DNA of 64,000 bases from Candidatus Rokuibacteriota bacterium (GCA_003220535.1 QHSU01000070.1:1-64000); one strand, 5' to 3'; shown: positions 25,415 through 35,259, numbered from the stretch's first letter. Translations and numbers: made by a program. Notes: generated by a model from the sequence alone, not told the origin.

Positions 25415-25885
25415 ATGCAGGCAAACGTGGAACCGACGCAGGGTAAATGCGAGGCGAGCGTGGAACGGCGTGCGATGACGGTCGTTGGCGATCAGGCCGC
25501 CGGGGGCCTACCCGAGTGCAGGCTCCGACGTGTGGCGCAGTACGTCCAGGACAATCTGCACCGGGAGCTCCGGCTCGCGGAGCTCAGCGGCCTCGTGCAC
25601 ATGAGCCCATATCATTTCGCGCGGCTGTTCAAGCAAAGCACCGGAGTGTCGCCCCACCGATTCCTGGTTCGGCGGCGCATCGAGCAGGCGAGGGCGTTAC
25701 TGGCGGCCGAGACCCTGTCGATCGCCGAGATCGCACGGTCAGTAGGGTTTCGGACGCCGAGTCACTTCACGACGACATTTCGGCGCGTGACCGGCATCAC
25801 GCCGAGTGTATATCGCAGCGGGAGAGAGGCTGAGGCGACGACGAAGGCGATCCGTGTGCGCCGGGGCGCAGCCGGCGAGCGCTAG
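25415..25885 (+). CDS. AraC-family DNA-binding regulator
   Basis: 156 residues with only the DNA-binding half of AraC proteins. Two helix-turn-helix motifs are visible: RELRLAELSGLVHMSPYHFA with RLFKQSTGVSPHRFLVRRRI, and LSIAEIARSVGFRTPSHFTT with RVTGITPSVYR. There is no ligand-binding domain, so like SoxS/MarA types it may act by its amount. It follows the ECF sigma gene closely on the same strand and may be co-transcribed. Confidence 0.85.
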   Translation: MQANVEPTQGKCEASVERRAMTVVGDQAAGGLPECRLRRVAQYVQDNLHRELRLAELSGLVHMSPYHFARLFKQSTGVSPHRFLVRRRIEQARALLAAETLSIAEIARSVGFRTPSHFTTTFRRVTGITPSVYRSGREAEATTKAIRVRRGAAGER

Positions 25886-25886
25886 G

Positions 25887-25984
25887 TCACGCGAGAGATA
25901 CACCACTAGGTTCGCCACCTCCTCGGTCGTGGCCGCGCGCCCGATGAGAAGCTCGACCGACCTGAATCTTGCGACGACCTTCAA
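25887..25984 (-). pseudogene. Short C-terminal fragment of a short-chain dehydrogenase
   Basis: A minus-strand piece of ~30 residues reads VELLIGRAATTEEVANLVVY then LSRDLA, which matches the 'GR-A-PEEVA-LV-FLASD-A' segment near the C-terminus of SDR enzymes. The following glycine-rich end of the fold is absent and the frame runs into the opposite strand of the AraC gene. Too short to function; another example of a clipped gene. Confidence 0.5.
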
Positions 25985-26085
25985 GAATCGAAAGGAACGG
26001 AACCTCCTCGCCGCCCGCCGCGCCCGGGCCCTCGGCTACGGCGAGGACGAAGCCGATGATTCCGCGAAGACGGAGGGGAGGCGTT

Positions 26086-26328
26086 ATGGACGATCACGAG
26101 GTCCTCGGCCGGATCAACGAGCTTGCACGCGAGGAGCACGAGCTGTTCGAGCGTGAATCTCATGGGAGGGTGACCGACGCCGACCGTGAGCGGCTCCGGC
26201 GGCTCGAGGTGACGCTGGACCAGTGCTGGGACTTGCTTCGCCAGAGACGGGCGCGGCGGGCGGCGGGGCTCAATCCGGACGAAGCACGCGTCAGAGACGA
26301 GAAGACCGTCGAGGGATACACGGCCTGA
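26086..26328 (+). CDS. DUF2630 family small protein
   Basis: 80 residues, almost entirely helical and charged: EVLGRINELAREEHELFERE, ADRERLRRLEVTLDQCWDLL, then RQRRARRAAGLNPDEARVRD and ending TVEGYTA. This is the full DUF2630 pattern, including the conserved 'LDQCWDLLRQRRA' block and 'TVEGY' end. Function is unknown; members are common in actinobacteria and some soil lineages. GGAGGGGAGG precedes ATG 26086. Confidence 0.88.
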   Translation: MDDHEVLGRINELAREEHELFERESHGRVTDADRERLRRLEVTLDQCWDLLRQRRARRAAGLNPDEARVRDEKTVEGYTA

Positions 26329-26469
26329 TCGTGGCGCACCAGCTGAATCGAGCGCTCTGCGGCGCGCATCTAAAGTGCCGAATGTCGGCCTCTGTCGTAT
26401 TCGTGCTCGTCTAATCGTCGGGTGAACCCTCGAAGCCCACCCCGGCATCTTCTCAGTGCTGAGGCCAGA

Positions 26470-27501
26470 ATGATGATCGACGCTCTCCTTGCAAGTGCCG
26501 AGGTCGACGAGCCGTCGGGGGCCGTCGGGGCGCTCGAGGCTGATCGAGCCCGCGGCATCGACGATGGCGGGCTCCTGGACTCCTACTCGCGAGCGGTCGT
26601 CGCGGTCGTGGAGCACGTCGGCCCCGCGGTTGTGAGCATCGCCGCCGGAAGCCGCCGCCCGGGTGGGGCTGCGGGCGTCGTCGGCGCGGGTTCGGGTGTG
26701 ATCTTCACGCCGGACGGATATGTCTTGACCAACAGCCACGTGGTGCACGAAGCGAAGGATCTCGGCGTCACCCTGACCGATGGGTCCACCCTTGGGGCGA
26801 CGCCCATCGGCAGCGACCCGGCGACCGACCTCGCCGTGATTCGGACCGACGGTACGGGACTTCCGATCGCTCAATTTGGAGAGTCCGCTTCGCTGCGAGC
26901 TGGACAGCTCGTCGTCGCCATCGGCAATCCGTTCGGGTTTCAGTCGACCGTATCGGCGGGTGTGATCAGCGCCCTTGGTCGATCCCTGCGAAGTGGCACG
27001 GGACAGCTGATCGAGAACATCATTCAAACCGACGTCGCGCTGAACCCGGGCAACTCCGGCGGCCCCCTGGTTGACACGCGGACACGGGTGATCGGAATCA
27101 ACACGGCCATCATTCGCATGGCCCAAGGCATCAGCTTCGCCATTCCGATTGACACCGCCAAGTGGGTGGTAGGTCAGCTGCTCGCTCGGGGCCGTGTCCG
27201 CCGTGCCTACCTTGGAATCGTCGGGCAAACGCGGCCGATCGACCGCGTCGTCGCGCGGCGCCATGCGCTGTCGGTCTCGCAGGCCGTGGAGATCATCTCC
27301 GTCGAACCCCACGGTCCAGCCGCGATCGCCGGACTGCGTGAGGGAGACCTCGTTGTCGCTCTCAATGAGCGCGCCGTACGAACGGTCGACGACATGCATC
27401 GAATGCTGGTTGGCTGGTCCTTTGCGGACGCGCTCAAGGTTGGGGTGATCCGCGGGGATGGACGTTTCGACGTTTCCATGGTCCCCGTGGAGGTTCCGTA
27501 A
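26470..27501 (+). CDS. HtrA-like (S1C) serine protease with one PDZ domain
   Basis: About 343 residues from ATG 26470; a GTG at 26422 gives a longer form. The trypsin-like triad is present: His in TNSHVVHEAKDLG, Asp in DPATDLAVIRTDG and Ser in NPGNSGGPLVD. One PDZ domain follows (YLGIVGQTRPIDRVV to GRFDVSMVPVEVP; carboxylate loop around LREGDLVVALNE). No signal peptide or transmembrane anchor is visible before the protease domain, unlike DegP or DegS, so it may act in the cytoplasm or need another export signal. The ~50-residue N-terminal stretch is acidic. Confidence 0.85.
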   Translation: MMIDALLASAEVDEPSGAVGALEADRARGIDDGGLLDSYSRAVVAVVEHVGPAVVSIAAGSRRPGGAAGVVGAGSGVIFTPDGYVLTNSHVVHEAKDLGVTLTDGSTLGATPIGSDPATDLAVIRTDGTGLPIAQFGESASLRAGQLVVAIGNPFGFQSTVSAGVISALGRSLRSGTGQLIENIIQTDVALNPGNSGGPLVDTRTRVIGINTAIIRMAQGISFAIPIDTAKWVVGQLLARGRVRRAYLGIVGQTRPIDRVVARRHALSVSQAVEIISVEPHGPAAIAGLREGDLVVALNERAVRTVDDMHRMLVGWSFADALKVGVIRGDGRFDVSMVPVEVP

Positions 27502-27522
27502 AAGGAGGCCTCGCTCGTCTAG

Positions 27523-27855
27523 CGGGAACTCCCGCAGCCGGGGCCGGGGCAAGTGAGGATTCGCGTGCAGGCTTGCGGAGTCTGTCACAGCGATGTACTC
27601 ACCAAGGAGGGCGGCTGGCCGGGCCATGTTTACCCGTGCGTGCCGGGGCACGAAGTAGCTGGTGTTCAGTTGATTTTCGGCAGGCGGAGCATTCAGGGCT
27701 GGGCGTCGGGAATCCCGACCGATTCGGAGGATACGCTGCGGTTTGCAGAGCTGACGGGCGTGCGACCGATGATCGAGAAGTATCCTGGCGAAAGCGGGAG
27801 AGGCGGACGCGCGGATGATGAGCGGGAAGGCGGAGTTTTAGGATGTGAGTGTTGA
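27523..27855 (+). pseudogene. Zinc alcohol dehydrogenase with ~200 residues deleted from the middle
   Basis: The frame opens right after a TAG at 27520-27522 and reads ELPQPGPGQVRIRVQACGVC then HSDVLTKEGGWPGHVYP and VPGHEVAGV, the N-terminal zinc-binding part of an alcohol dehydrogenase. It then jumps directly to the C-terminus: LIFGRRSIQGWASGIPTDSE and TLRFAELTGVRPMIEKYP. The NAD-binding domain is missing. The last conserved block (ARMMSGKAEF, then TAG at 27839-27841) is out of frame because of an additional indel near 27790. Non-functional. Confidence 0.8.
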
Positions 27856-28978
27856 CAAGATGGGCTCGCTGATCGTAGTCGCCGGCGCCCTCTGGGTGGC
27901 GGTCATCATGTGGGACGCGTTCGAGGCGCTCGTGCTGCCCCGGCGCGTGACGAGGCGGCTACGCCCGACGCGGATGTTCTATCGCCTCACGTGGCGGCTG
28001 TGGTCGGCGGTGGCGCGGCGCATACGCCCGGGCGGCCGCCGCGAAACCTACCTGAGCTTCTTCGGACCATTGTCGCTGCTGGTGCTGCTGGCCGCGTGGG
28101 CGGCGAGCCTCGTCGTCGGATTCGCCCTGCTCCAGACCGGTCTCGGCGCCAGCCTCAACGTCCCCGGCGGCGGTTCCTTCACCGACCAGCTCTACCTGAG
28201 CGGCGAGACGTTCTTCACGCTCGGCCTCGGCGACGTCACCCCGGCCTCGCGGGCGGGGCGCGTACTGGTGGTGATCGAGGCCGGCATCGGGTTCGCGTTC
28301 CTCGCTCTTGTCATCGGCTACCTGCCCGTGCTGTACCAGTCGTTCTCGCGGCGCGAGGTGAACATCACGCTGCTCGACGCGCGCGCTGGTTCACCGCCGA
28401 GCGCCGCGGAACTGCTGCGCGGCAGCTGGAGCGACCACGAGGAGCTGACCGCGTTGCTCCGTGAGTGGGAGCGCTGGAGCGCGGAGGTGCTGGAGTCGCA
28501 TCTTTCATATCCGGTGCTGTCGTACTACCGCTCGCAGCACGACAACCAGTCGTGGTTGACCGCGCTCACCACGATCCTGGACGCCAGCGCGCTCGTGATG
28601 GTCGGCATCCAGGATGCCTGCGCGCGCCAGGCGAGTCTGACGTTCGCGATGGCGCGGCACACCGTCGTGGACCTGGCGCAGGTGCTCGGCCGCCCGCCCA
28701 TCGATTCGTCGCCTGACCGGCTTCCGGCGTCCGAGCTCACCCGGCTCCGCGCCGGGCTCGCGGCCGCGGGCGTGGTCGTCGACGCGGGCGCCGGTGCCGA
28801 CGACAAGCTCGCCGAGATGCGCCGGATGTACGAGCCCTTCGTCACGGCGCTTTCCGAGTACCTGCTGATGCCTCTGCCCGCCTGGCGCGTCGGCGCCGCC
28901 ACACACGAGAACTGGCGCGCCAGCCCCTGGGGCCAGACGCGCAGCCTGCCGTCCGACGACCCGCACGCGGACCACTGA
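27845..28978 (+). CDS. Two-TM potassium-channel-like protein with a large C-terminal domain
   Basis: 377 residues starting at GTG 27845 (an ATG at 27860 is an alternative). An N-terminal helix (LIVVAGALWVAVIMWDAFEA) is followed by a basic loop, a second helix pair (LSLLVLLAAWAASLVVGFAL, VLVVIEAGIGFAFLALVIGY) and, between them, the pore-like segment YLSGETFFTLGLGDVTP. The filter is TLGLGD instead of the usual T-x-G-Y/F-GD. The ~200-residue soluble part is helical and unlike known RCK domains (LTALLREWERWSAEVLESHL, HDNQSWLTALTTILDA). Ion specificity is uncertain. It follows the alcohol dehydrogenase remnant. Confidence 0.75.
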   Translation: MSVDKMGSLIVVAGALWVAVIMWDAFEALVLPRRVTRRLRPTRMFYRLTWRLWSAVARRIRPGGRRETYLSFFGPLSLLVLLAAWAASLVVGFALLQTGLGASLNVPGGGSFTDQLYLSGETFFTLGLGDVTPASRAGRVLVVIEAGIGFAFLALVIGYLPVLYQSFSRREVNITLLDARAGSPPSAAELLRGSWSDHEELTALLREWERWSAEVLESHLSYPVLSYYRSQHDNQSWLTALTTILDASALVMVGIQDACARQASLTFAMARHTVVDLAQVLGRPPIDSSPDRLPASELTRLRAGLAAAGVVVDAGAGADDKLAEMRRMYEPFVTALSEYLLMPLPAWRVGAATHENWRASPWGQTRSLPSDDPHADH

Positions 28979-29026
28979 TGAATCGACAACGCCTCGGCCG
29001 CACCGAGATCAAACTGGAGACAAGAC

Positions 29027-29494
29027 ATGGACGCAAGACGCTCACCACTGCAAGCCACCATCGTCGAGCCCGAACAGGCGGTGCCGATCAAGCCCTTCGG
29101 CCTCGACATGAAAGTACTCCTCACCACCGAGGCCACCGGCGGCGCCATCTCGGTCATCATGGGATGGCACAAACCCGGTGAAGGCCCACCCGACCACGTC
29201 CATTTCAACCAGGAAGAAATGTTCTTCATCGTCGAGGGCATCTATGAGCTGACCGTCGGTGACCAGACCTCGACGGTCGGCTCCGGCACCATCGTCTTCA
29301 TCCCGCGCAACGTGGTGCACCGCTTCAAGAACGTCGGCGACACGACGGCGCGCATGCTCGACTGGAGTCTGCCGGGTGGACAGGACCACTACTTCAAAGC
29401 GATCTCCGAACTCGGCGCCAGCGGCGGCTTCACCGGCGAGAAGGTGATGGAGATAAGCAAGAAGTTCGACACGAACTTCCCTGTCGCGCACTGA
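29027..29494 (+). CDS. Cupin-domain protein
   Basis: 155 residues with a single conserved beta-barrel cupin. Motif 1 reads GPPDHVHFNQEEMFFIVEG, giving the HxH and Glu metal ligands and the closing Gly; motif 2 reads GTIVFIPRNVVHRFKNVG with the last His. Such proteins bind Fe, Mn, Zn or Ni and act as dioxygenases, isomerases or sensors; nothing here tells which. ATG 29027 follows GGAGACAAGAC. It lies 48 bases after the channel gene on the same strand. Confidence 0.88.
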   Translation: MDARRSPLQATIVEPEQAVPIKPFGLDMKVLLTTEATGGAISVIMGWHKPGEGPPDHVHFNQEEMFFIVEGIYELTVGDQTSTVGSGTIVFIPRNVVHRFKNVGDTTARMLDWSLPGGQDHYFKAISELGASGGFTGEKVMEISKKFDTNFPVAH

Positions 29495-29578
29495 GCTGGG
29501 TCGATCGTCGACGGGGAGGAGCTGGATGACCACTACCCGGACATCACACGCAACCGGACCCTGAGCCTGGAGGGCGCC

Positions 29579-29752
29579 ATGCCTATCGCATTGCCGGAGT
29601 CGGTAAAGAAAGTGCTAGAGGACAAGGCGTACGGTCACGTCGTCACGTTCAACCCGAACGGGCGACCGCAAGTGACGATGGTCTGGATGGACGTTGAGCT
29701 CGCGCTCCATTGCCTGCGGAGCAGGCACCGGTGCGAACGCGCTAGCGCTTGA
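29579..29752 (+). pseudogene. N-terminal fragment of a PPOX-type (pyridoxamine oxidase-like) flavin/F420 enzyme
   Basis: ATG 29579 follows GGAGGG and opens a normal start of a PPOX-class protein: LPESVKKVLEDKAYGHVVTF, NPNGRPQVTMVWMDVE. The flavin- or F420-binding remainder (about 90 residues) is missing and the frame ends after an unrelated 17 codons at TGA 29750-29752. The 57-residue product cannot bind the cofactor. This is the same kind of C-terminal clipping seen elsewhere in the window. Confidence 0.7.
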
Positions 29753-29861
29753 ATTCTCCTTGCCTCCAGTGACGTCGTATGTGAGAGGAAAAGACCCCTC
29801 CGGCGCATCCGCACGTGCGGTGCAGCACTCATAAGGATCGGGTCAAGGCGAGGAGTCGTAT

Positions 29862-30152
29862 ATGTTTCGTTACTTCCAGCCGCGCGTCTACATCGTCGCC
29901 GCCACCATCCTCTTCGCCACGATCGTTGCCGGCGGTGTTGGTGCTGTGCATTGGGCCTACGGCATCGAGCGGATGAAGCTCGAATCCTGCCAGAGGCTCC
30001 TGATGGCACTCGAGCTCGAACGTCCGCTGCAATTCCGCGGCCTTGTGTCGAAAAACGGCGATCCGTGCAGACGGCTCGACGAGGTCGCCGACGTGCTCAA
30101 CCTGCCCAGGGAGTTCCGGGTCCGTGATGATCGGCTCGCGACAAAACGATGA
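29862..30152 (+). CDS. Small single-pass membrane protein of unknown function
   Basis: 96 residues. GAGGAG lies eight bases before ATG 29862. The first 30 residues hold a transmembrane segment (VYIVAATILFATIVAGGVGA) after a short FRYFQPR start; the rest is soluble and mildly basic with two Cys (LESCQRLLMALELERPLQFR, NGDPCRRLDEVADVL). No family recognised. Codon usage is like the neighbours and the ribosome site is good, so I take it as real. Confidence 0.6.
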   Translation: MFRYFQPRVYIVAATILFATIVAGGVGAVHWAYGIERMKLESCQRLLMALELERPLQFRGLVSKNGDPCRRLDEVADVLNLPREFRVRDDRLATKR

Positions 30153-30428
30153 CACCTTCACTGCAACCGTGCCGTGGCGCTGCTAGTCGACTGGCAGCCG
30201 CTAGCCCGTTAGCATCGCGAAGTCGGCGGGGTCACTTCGATGACGACTCTGGCGTTGCCGAGATGCGTTGTGGCAAGCCGACTTGTGGGGCCCCTGGGCG
30301 TTCCTTCACTGTCGGCACCGCGATTGCCAGTTTATGATCGGGATACGCGACGCTGTCTCGTCGCGGTGCACGGATAACTCGGCCGGAGGAGGTCGCGCCT
30401 TGAGTGGAAGGAATTGTGGGAGCCGGCC
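30153..30428. other. Spacer upstream of the carbohydrate operon
   Basis: About 275 bases without a supportable gene. The long plus-strand operon starting with the histidine phosphatase needs a promoter, and this is the only free stretch before it. No clear -35/-10 or operator can be named by eye. Confidence 0.45.
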
Positions 30429-31070
30429 ATGAGCGACGCGCTTCCGATCGCCTACCTGGCGAGGCACGGTGAGACCGCCTGGACCGTCTCTCGTCAGCAC
30501 ACGGGAGTGACCGACCTGCCGCTGACCGCGCCGGGCGAAGCCGAGGCCGTCCGGCTCGGAGAGCGGCTCGAGGGATTGACGTTCGCCGCGGTGCTCACGA
30601 GCCCCTTGCAGCGGGCGGTGCGAACGTGCGAGCTGGCTGGCTTCGGCTCCGCGGCGGGAGTCGAGCCTGACCTACTCGAATGGAACTACGGCGCGTATGA
30701 GGGTCGGACCAGCGCCGACATCCGCGCCGCGCGCCCGGACTGGCAGCTGTTCCGCGACGGCTGCCCGGGAGGGGAGTCGCCGGACCAGGTCGGAGCGCGG
30801 GCCGACCGGGTGATACGCCGGGTGCGCGCAATCGGGGGGGACGTGCTGCTCTTTTCGAGCGGGCATTTTCTCCGAGTGTTCGGGATGCGCTGGCTTGGAC
30901 TCGAACCGGGGGCGGGGAGGTACTTGCTGCTCGGCACGGCCAGTCTCAGTGCGGTGGGGTACGAGCATGATCGATCCGAGCCAGTGATCCGCCTCTGGGA
31001 CGAGATGCCTCACGAGCGGCGCATCAGCCCGACGCAGGTGCGGGGACACCAGGAGAAAGCACAGCGATGA
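30429..31070 (+). CDS. Histidine phosphatase family protein (phosphoglycerate mutase fold)
   Basis: 213 residues. The catalytic RHG motif is in YLARHGETAWTVSRQHTG; LTSPLQRAVRTCELAGFG, LLEWNYGAYEGRTSADI and LLFSSGHFLRVFGMRWLG supply the second Arg, Glu and His. These residues define the acid-phosphatase/mutase superfamily. As the first gene of a glycogen/pentose-phosphate operon, overlapping glgP by ATGA, it may be a sugar-phosphate phosphatase rather than a glycolytic mutase. ATG 30429 is 17 bases after a GGAAGG. Confidence 0.85.
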   Translation: MSDALPIAYLARHGETAWTVSRQHTGVTDLPLTAPGEAEAVRLGERLEGLTFAAVLTSPLQRAVRTCELAGFGSAAGVEPDLLEWNYGAYEGRTSADIRAARPDWQLFRDGCPGGESPDQVGARADRVIRRVRAIGGDVLLFSSGHFLRVFGMRWLGLEPGAGRYLLLGTASLSAVGYEHDRSEPVIRLWDEMPHERRISPTQVRGHQEKAQR

Positions 31071-33574
31071 GCGTAAAAAAGGCGGCAGCTCCTCGAGCAG
31101 AAACAGCATCGGACGCCATGGCTGCGCTGCGCCGGCGATACGGATGCGGTCCGGTGGAGCTCACGGGTAGCGCTGATGCGCTCTATGAGCGGCACCTGCT
31201 CTTCGACAACGTCGCTGATCCCGCGGTCGCCAGCCCGCGGGAGCGCTACGAAGCGCTCGCGCGCTCCGTCCGGGATGTCCTCTCGCAGCGATGGGTCCGC
31301 ACCGAGCAGACCTATGAGCGCGAGAACCCCAAGCGTGTCTACTACCTCTCGATGGAATTTCTGATCGGCCGCTCGCTGACCAACAACATCACGAATCTGC
31401 TGCTCAGCCCCCTTGTGAACGAAACCGTCAAGCGGACGTCCCTCGATTGGCTCGGCCTGCTCGAAGAGGAACCCGACGCCGGGCTGGGAAATGGAGGGCT
31501 CGGGCGTCTGGCTGCGTGCTTTCTCGACTCGATGGCCACGATGCAGCTGCCGGCGATCGGGTACGGGCTCCGGTACGAGTACGGAATGTTCCGGCAATCC
31601 ATCGAGGACGGTTGGCAACACGAGCAGCCCGACAACTGGCTGCGTCGCCCCGACCCGTGGGAGGTCGCTCGCCCGAACGAGAAGGTCGAGATCAAGCTGA
31701 ACTGCTCGGTCGAGGTCCGGGGGGGCGCGCTGCGCCCGATCGTCGGCCGGCCGTCGACGCTGATCGGCATCCCGTTCGATCGGCCCGTGGTGAGTTATGG
31801 CGGCAAGACGATCAACACACTCCGGCTCTGGGCGGCGGCCGCGCCCGACTACTTCGATTTCCAGGCGTTCAGTCATGGCGAGTTCGTCAGCGCGGTGGCG
31901 GAGACGCTCGAGGCCGAGTCTCTCACGCGGGTTCTCTATCCCGACGACTCTACGACCCAGGGGCAGGGGCTGCGGTTCGTGCAGGAGTACTTTCTCGTCG
32001 CCTGCTCGCTGGCCGATCTGATCCGACGATTCCGGCGCACCAATGCTGACTGGCGCGCGCTTCCCGAAAAGGTCGCCGTCCAGCTCAATGATACTCACCC
32101 GGCAATCGCCGTCCCCGAGCTGATGCGGATCTTGCTCGACGAGGCTCACCTCGGATGGGATCAGGCCTGGGACCTCACCCAGCGGACGCTGGCGTACACG
32201 AACCACACGCTGCTGCCCGAGGCGCTCGAAAAATGGCCGCTCGCGTGGTTTGAGATGCTGCTGCCTCGCCACCTGGAGATCATCTTCGAGATCAACCGCC
32301 GACTGCTCGATGCCGTGCGGCGCCGCTTCCCCGGCGACGAGGGCCGCGTGGTACGCACGAGCCTGATCGAAGAGGACCCGGTCAAGCACGTCCGCATGGC
32401 CAATCTCGCCATCGTGGGCTCGCACAGCACGAACGGAGTGGCGGCGATTCACTCCGCGCTGCTGCGCTCGACCACGGTGAGGGACCTGGCCGAGATGTTC
32501 CCCGAGCGCTTCAGCAACAAGACCAACGGGGTCACGCCGCGGCGCTGGATGTTGCTGGCGAACCCGGCGCTCGCTCGCATCATCACCGAGGCCATCGGCG
32601 ACGGCTGGATGACGGACCTCGGCCAGCTGGGGAAACTCAAGCGTCTCGCCGACGACAGGGGATTCCGGGACGCGGTTCGCGCGGCCAAGCGAGCGGCCAA
32701 GTCCACCTTCGCGGAGTGGCTCCGATCGAGCTCGGGGCAGACACTGGACCCGGACACCATCTTCGACAGCCAGGTCAAGCGCATCCACGAATACAAGCGG
32801 CAGCTCCTCAATGCGTTGCGCATCGTCGTGCTCTACATCCGCCTGCGGGCGAACCCGACGCTCGAGATGACGCCGCGAACGTTCCTGGTCGCGGGCAAGG
32901 CGGCGCCGGCCTACCACCTGGCCAAGCTCATCATCAAGCTCCTGAACAACATCGCCGCGATCATCGACGCCGATCCGGCGGCGCGCGGGCGGCTCAAGGT
33001 CTTGTTCCTGCCCGAGTACTCCGTGTCGCTGGCGGAACGGCTGATTCCCGCCGCCGACGTCTCCAACCAGATCTCGACCGCCGGCTACGAGGCGAGCGGT
33101 ACCAGCAACATGAAGTTCATGATGAACGGCGCACTGACGATCGGCACGCGCGACGGCGCGACGATCGAGATGGCGCAAGAAGGTGGGGAGGAGAACTTCT
33201 TCCTCTTCGGCCTGACCGCGGAACAGGTCGCCGCCAGTCGCGCTTGGTACAGCCCGCGCTGGCACTACGACAACCAGCCAGAGGTCCGCGCGGCGCTGGA
33301 CCTGATCTTCTCCGACCACTTCAGCCGCAATGAGCCGGGCGTTTTTGCGCCGCTGCGCGACACGCTGCTGACGCGCGACTACTACATGCACCTCGCAGAC
33401 CTCGCATCCTACCTCGAGGCCGATCGCAGCCTGTGCGCTCTCTACGCCGACCGGGAAGCATGGGCGCGCAAGGCCATCCTCAACGTGGCCAGCTCCGGGA
33501 AGTTCTCGAGCGACCGCACCATTGCCGAGTACGCGGCCGACATCTGGCACGTCAAGCCGTGCCCGGTGTCATAG
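31067..33574 (+). CDS. glgP: Glycogen/maltodextrin phosphorylase
   Basis: 835 residues, full length. It releases glucose-1-phosphate from alpha-1,4-glucans using PLP. Landmarks: [13 protein letters not shown] near the start, [69 protein letters not shown] and the PLP-lysine segment [18 protein letters not shown] (~680). The end ([35 protein letters not shown]) is intact. It overlaps the phosphatase gene by ATGA and is followed after 11 bases by pgm, which takes its product. Confidence 0.95.
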   Translation: MSVKKAAAPRAETASDAMAALRRRYGCGPVELTGSADALYERHLLFDNVADPAVASPRERYEALARSVRDVLSQRWVRTEQTYERENPKRVYYLSMEFLIGRSLTNNITNLLLSPLVNETVKRTSLDWLGLLEEEPDAGLGNGGLGRLAACFLDSMATMQLPAIGYGLRYEYGMFRQSIEDGWQHEQPDNWLRRPDPWEVARPNEKVEIKLNCSVEVRGGALRPIVGRPSTLIGIPFDRPVVSYGGKTINTLRLWAAAAPDYFDFQAFSHGEFVSAVAETLEAESLTRVLYPDDSTTQGQGLRFVQEYFLVACSLADLIRRFRRTNADWRALPEKVAVQLNDTHPAIAVPELMRILLDEAHLGWDQAWDLTQRTLAYTNHTLLPEALEKWPLAWFEMLLPRHLEIIFEINRRLLDAVRRRFPGDEGRVVRTSLIEEDPVKHVRMANLAIVGSHSTNGVAAIHSALLRSTTVRDLAEMFPERFSNKTNGVTPRRWMLLANPALARIITEAIGDGWMTDLGQLGKLKRLADDRGFRDAVRAAKRAAKSTFAEWLRSSSGQTLDPDTIFDSQVKRIHEYKRQLLNALRIVVLYIRLRANPTLEMTPRTFLVAGKAAPAYHLAKLIIKLLNNIAAIIDADPAARGRLKVLFLPEYSVSLAERLIPAADVSNQISTAGYEASGTSNMKFMMNGALTIGTRDGATIEMAQEGGEENFFLFGLTAEQVAASRAWYSPRWHYDNQPEVRAALDLIFSDHFSRNEPGVFAPLRDTLLTRDYYMHLADLASYLEADRSLCALYADREAWARKAILNVASSGKFSSDRTIAEYAADIWHVKPCPVS

Positions 33575-33585
33575 CGGAGAAGACT

Positions 33586-35259
33586 GTGGCTCACGGAACG
33601 AGCGAACGCGTGAGGATCTCGCCCCTGGCCGGCAAGCCCGCCCCCAAGGCGATGCTGGTGGACGTGGCGCGGCTCGAGCAGGCCTACTACGAGCGCGCGC
33701 CCGATGCGGGTGACCCGAACCAGCTCGTCAGCTTCGGCACCAGCGGGCACCGCGGCTCACCGTTCCGCGGCTCGTTCACCGAGTCCCACATCGCGGCGAT
33801 CACGCAGGCGATCTGCGACCACCGGCGCGCTCAGAGGATCGACGGCCCGCTCTACATGGGGAAAGACACGCACGCCCTGTCCGAGCCGGCCCAGCGCACC
33901 GCGCTCGAAGTGCTGGCGGCGAACGGCGTCGAAACCATCATCCAGCGCGACGCCGGCGTCACGCCGACGCCCGTCATCTCGTGGGCGATTCTCACGTACA
34001 ACCGCGGCCGCAAGGCGCACCTCGCCGATGGGATCGTGGTCACGCCCTCGCACAACCCGCCGGAGGACGGTGGCTTCAAGTACAACCCGCCCAACGGCGG
34101 ACCGGCCGACCTCGACGTGACCGAGTGGGTGCAGAACCGGGCCAACGAGCTGCTGCGGGCCGGCAACGCAGGCGTCAAGCGGGTGCCGTTCGCGACCGCT
34201 ATCAAGGCGGCGAGCACGCATCAGGAGGACTTCGTCCTGCCGTACGTCCAGGACCTGAGAAACGTCGTGGACATGGACGCCATCCGGAGCGCCGGCCTCG
34301 AGCTGGGCGTGGACCCACTCGGCGGCGCAGCGAGGCCGTACTGGGAGCCGATCAACTCCGTCTACAAGCTCGACATCACCGTCGTCAATCCGGTGATCGA
34401 CCCGACGTTCTCGTTCATGACGGTTGATCACGACGGCAAGATCCGCATGGACCCCTCGAGCCCGTACGCGATGGCGCGGCTCGTCGAGCTGAAAGACCGG
34501 TTCCGCGTCGCCTTCGCCAACGATCCCGACTCGGACCGGCACGGCATCGTGACGCGATCCGCGGGGCTGATGAACCCCAACCACTACCTGGCGGTGGCCA
34601 TCCGCTACCTGCTCACCCATCGCCCCGACTGGCCGGCGCACGCCGCAGTCGGCAAGACGCTAGTCAGCAGCAGCCTCATCGATCGCGTCGTCGAAAAGCT
34701 CGGCCGCCGGCTCTACGAGGTGCCCGTGGGCTTCAAGTGGTTCGTGCCGGGCCTGTTCGACGGATCGTGCTGCTTCGGCGGCGAGGAGAGCGCCGGGGCC
34801 AGCTTCCTGCGCCATGACGGCACCGTGTGGACGACCGACAAGGACGGCCCGATCATGGACCTGCTGGCGGCCGAAATCACCGCCCGCACCGGCAAGGATC
34901 CCGGCGAGTACTACCGGGAGCTGACGGCGGAGTTCGGCGCGTCCTATTACACGCGTATCGATGCGCCCGCCACGCCTGAGCAAAAGGCGCGACTGCAGAC
35001 GCTCTCACCCGAAGCGGTCAAGGAAGAGACACTCGCCGGCGAGCCGATCACCGCCAAGCTGACCAGAGCCCCGGGCAACGACGCGGCGATCGACGGCCTG
35101 AAGATCGTGACGGCGAGCGGGTGGTTCGCGGCTCGGCCGTCGGGCACGGAGAGCATCTACAAGATCTACGCGGAGAGCTTCAGGGGCGCGGCGCACCTGG
35201 ACGCGCTCGTGAGCGAGGCACAGGAGCTCGTCAACGCCGCGGTCGGCGACCGCGCATGA
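33586..35259 (+). CDS. pgm: Alpha-D-phosphoglucomutase
   Basis: 557 residues, the size of the bacterial Pgm that interconverts glucose-1- and glucose-6-phosphate. The start GTG 33586 has GGAG seven bases upstream; the open frame continues further upstream inside glgP but without meaning. Motifs: [18 protein letters not shown] near the N-terminus, the phosphoserine loop [20 protein letters not shown], the Mg2+ loop [13 protein letters not shown], sugar-binding [13 protein letters not shown] and phosphate-binding [15 protein letters not shown]. It links glgP to pgi and zwf in the same operon. Confidence 0.95.
   Translation: MAHGTSERVRISPLAGKPAPKAMLVDVARLEQAYYERAPDAGDPNQLVSFGTSGHRGSPFRGSFTESHIAAITQAICDHRRAQRIDGPLYMGKDTHALSEPAQRTALEVLAANGVETIIQRDAGVTPTPVISWAILTYNRGRKAHLADGIVVTPSHNPPEDGGFKYNPPNGGPADLDVTEWVQNRANELLRAGNAGVKRVPFATAIKAASTHQEDFVLPYVQDLRNVVDMDAIRSAGLELGVDPLGGAARPYWEPINSVYKLDITVVNPVIDPTFSFMTVDHDGKIRMDPSSPYAMARLVELKDRFRVAFANDPDSDRHGIVTRSAGLMNPNHYLAVAIRYLLTHRPDWPAHAAVGKTLVSSSLIDRVVEKLGRRLYEVPVGFKWFVPGLFDGSCCFGGEESAGASFLRHDGTVWTTDKDGPIMDLLAAEITARTGKDPGEYYRELTAEFGASYYTRIDAPATPEQKARLQTLSPEAVKEETLAGEPITAKLTRAPGNDAAIDGLKIVTASGWFAARPSGTESIYKIYAESFRGAAHLDALVSEAQELVNAAVGDRA

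Noticed and set aside
31010..33550. 846-codon open frame on the minus strand opposite glgP
   Set aside because: It is antisense to a fully conserved phosphorylase; its composition is the mirror of GC-rich codons and it has no family motifs. Similar long antisense frames over pgi, the aldolase, tkt and the amidohydrolases were rejected for the same reason.
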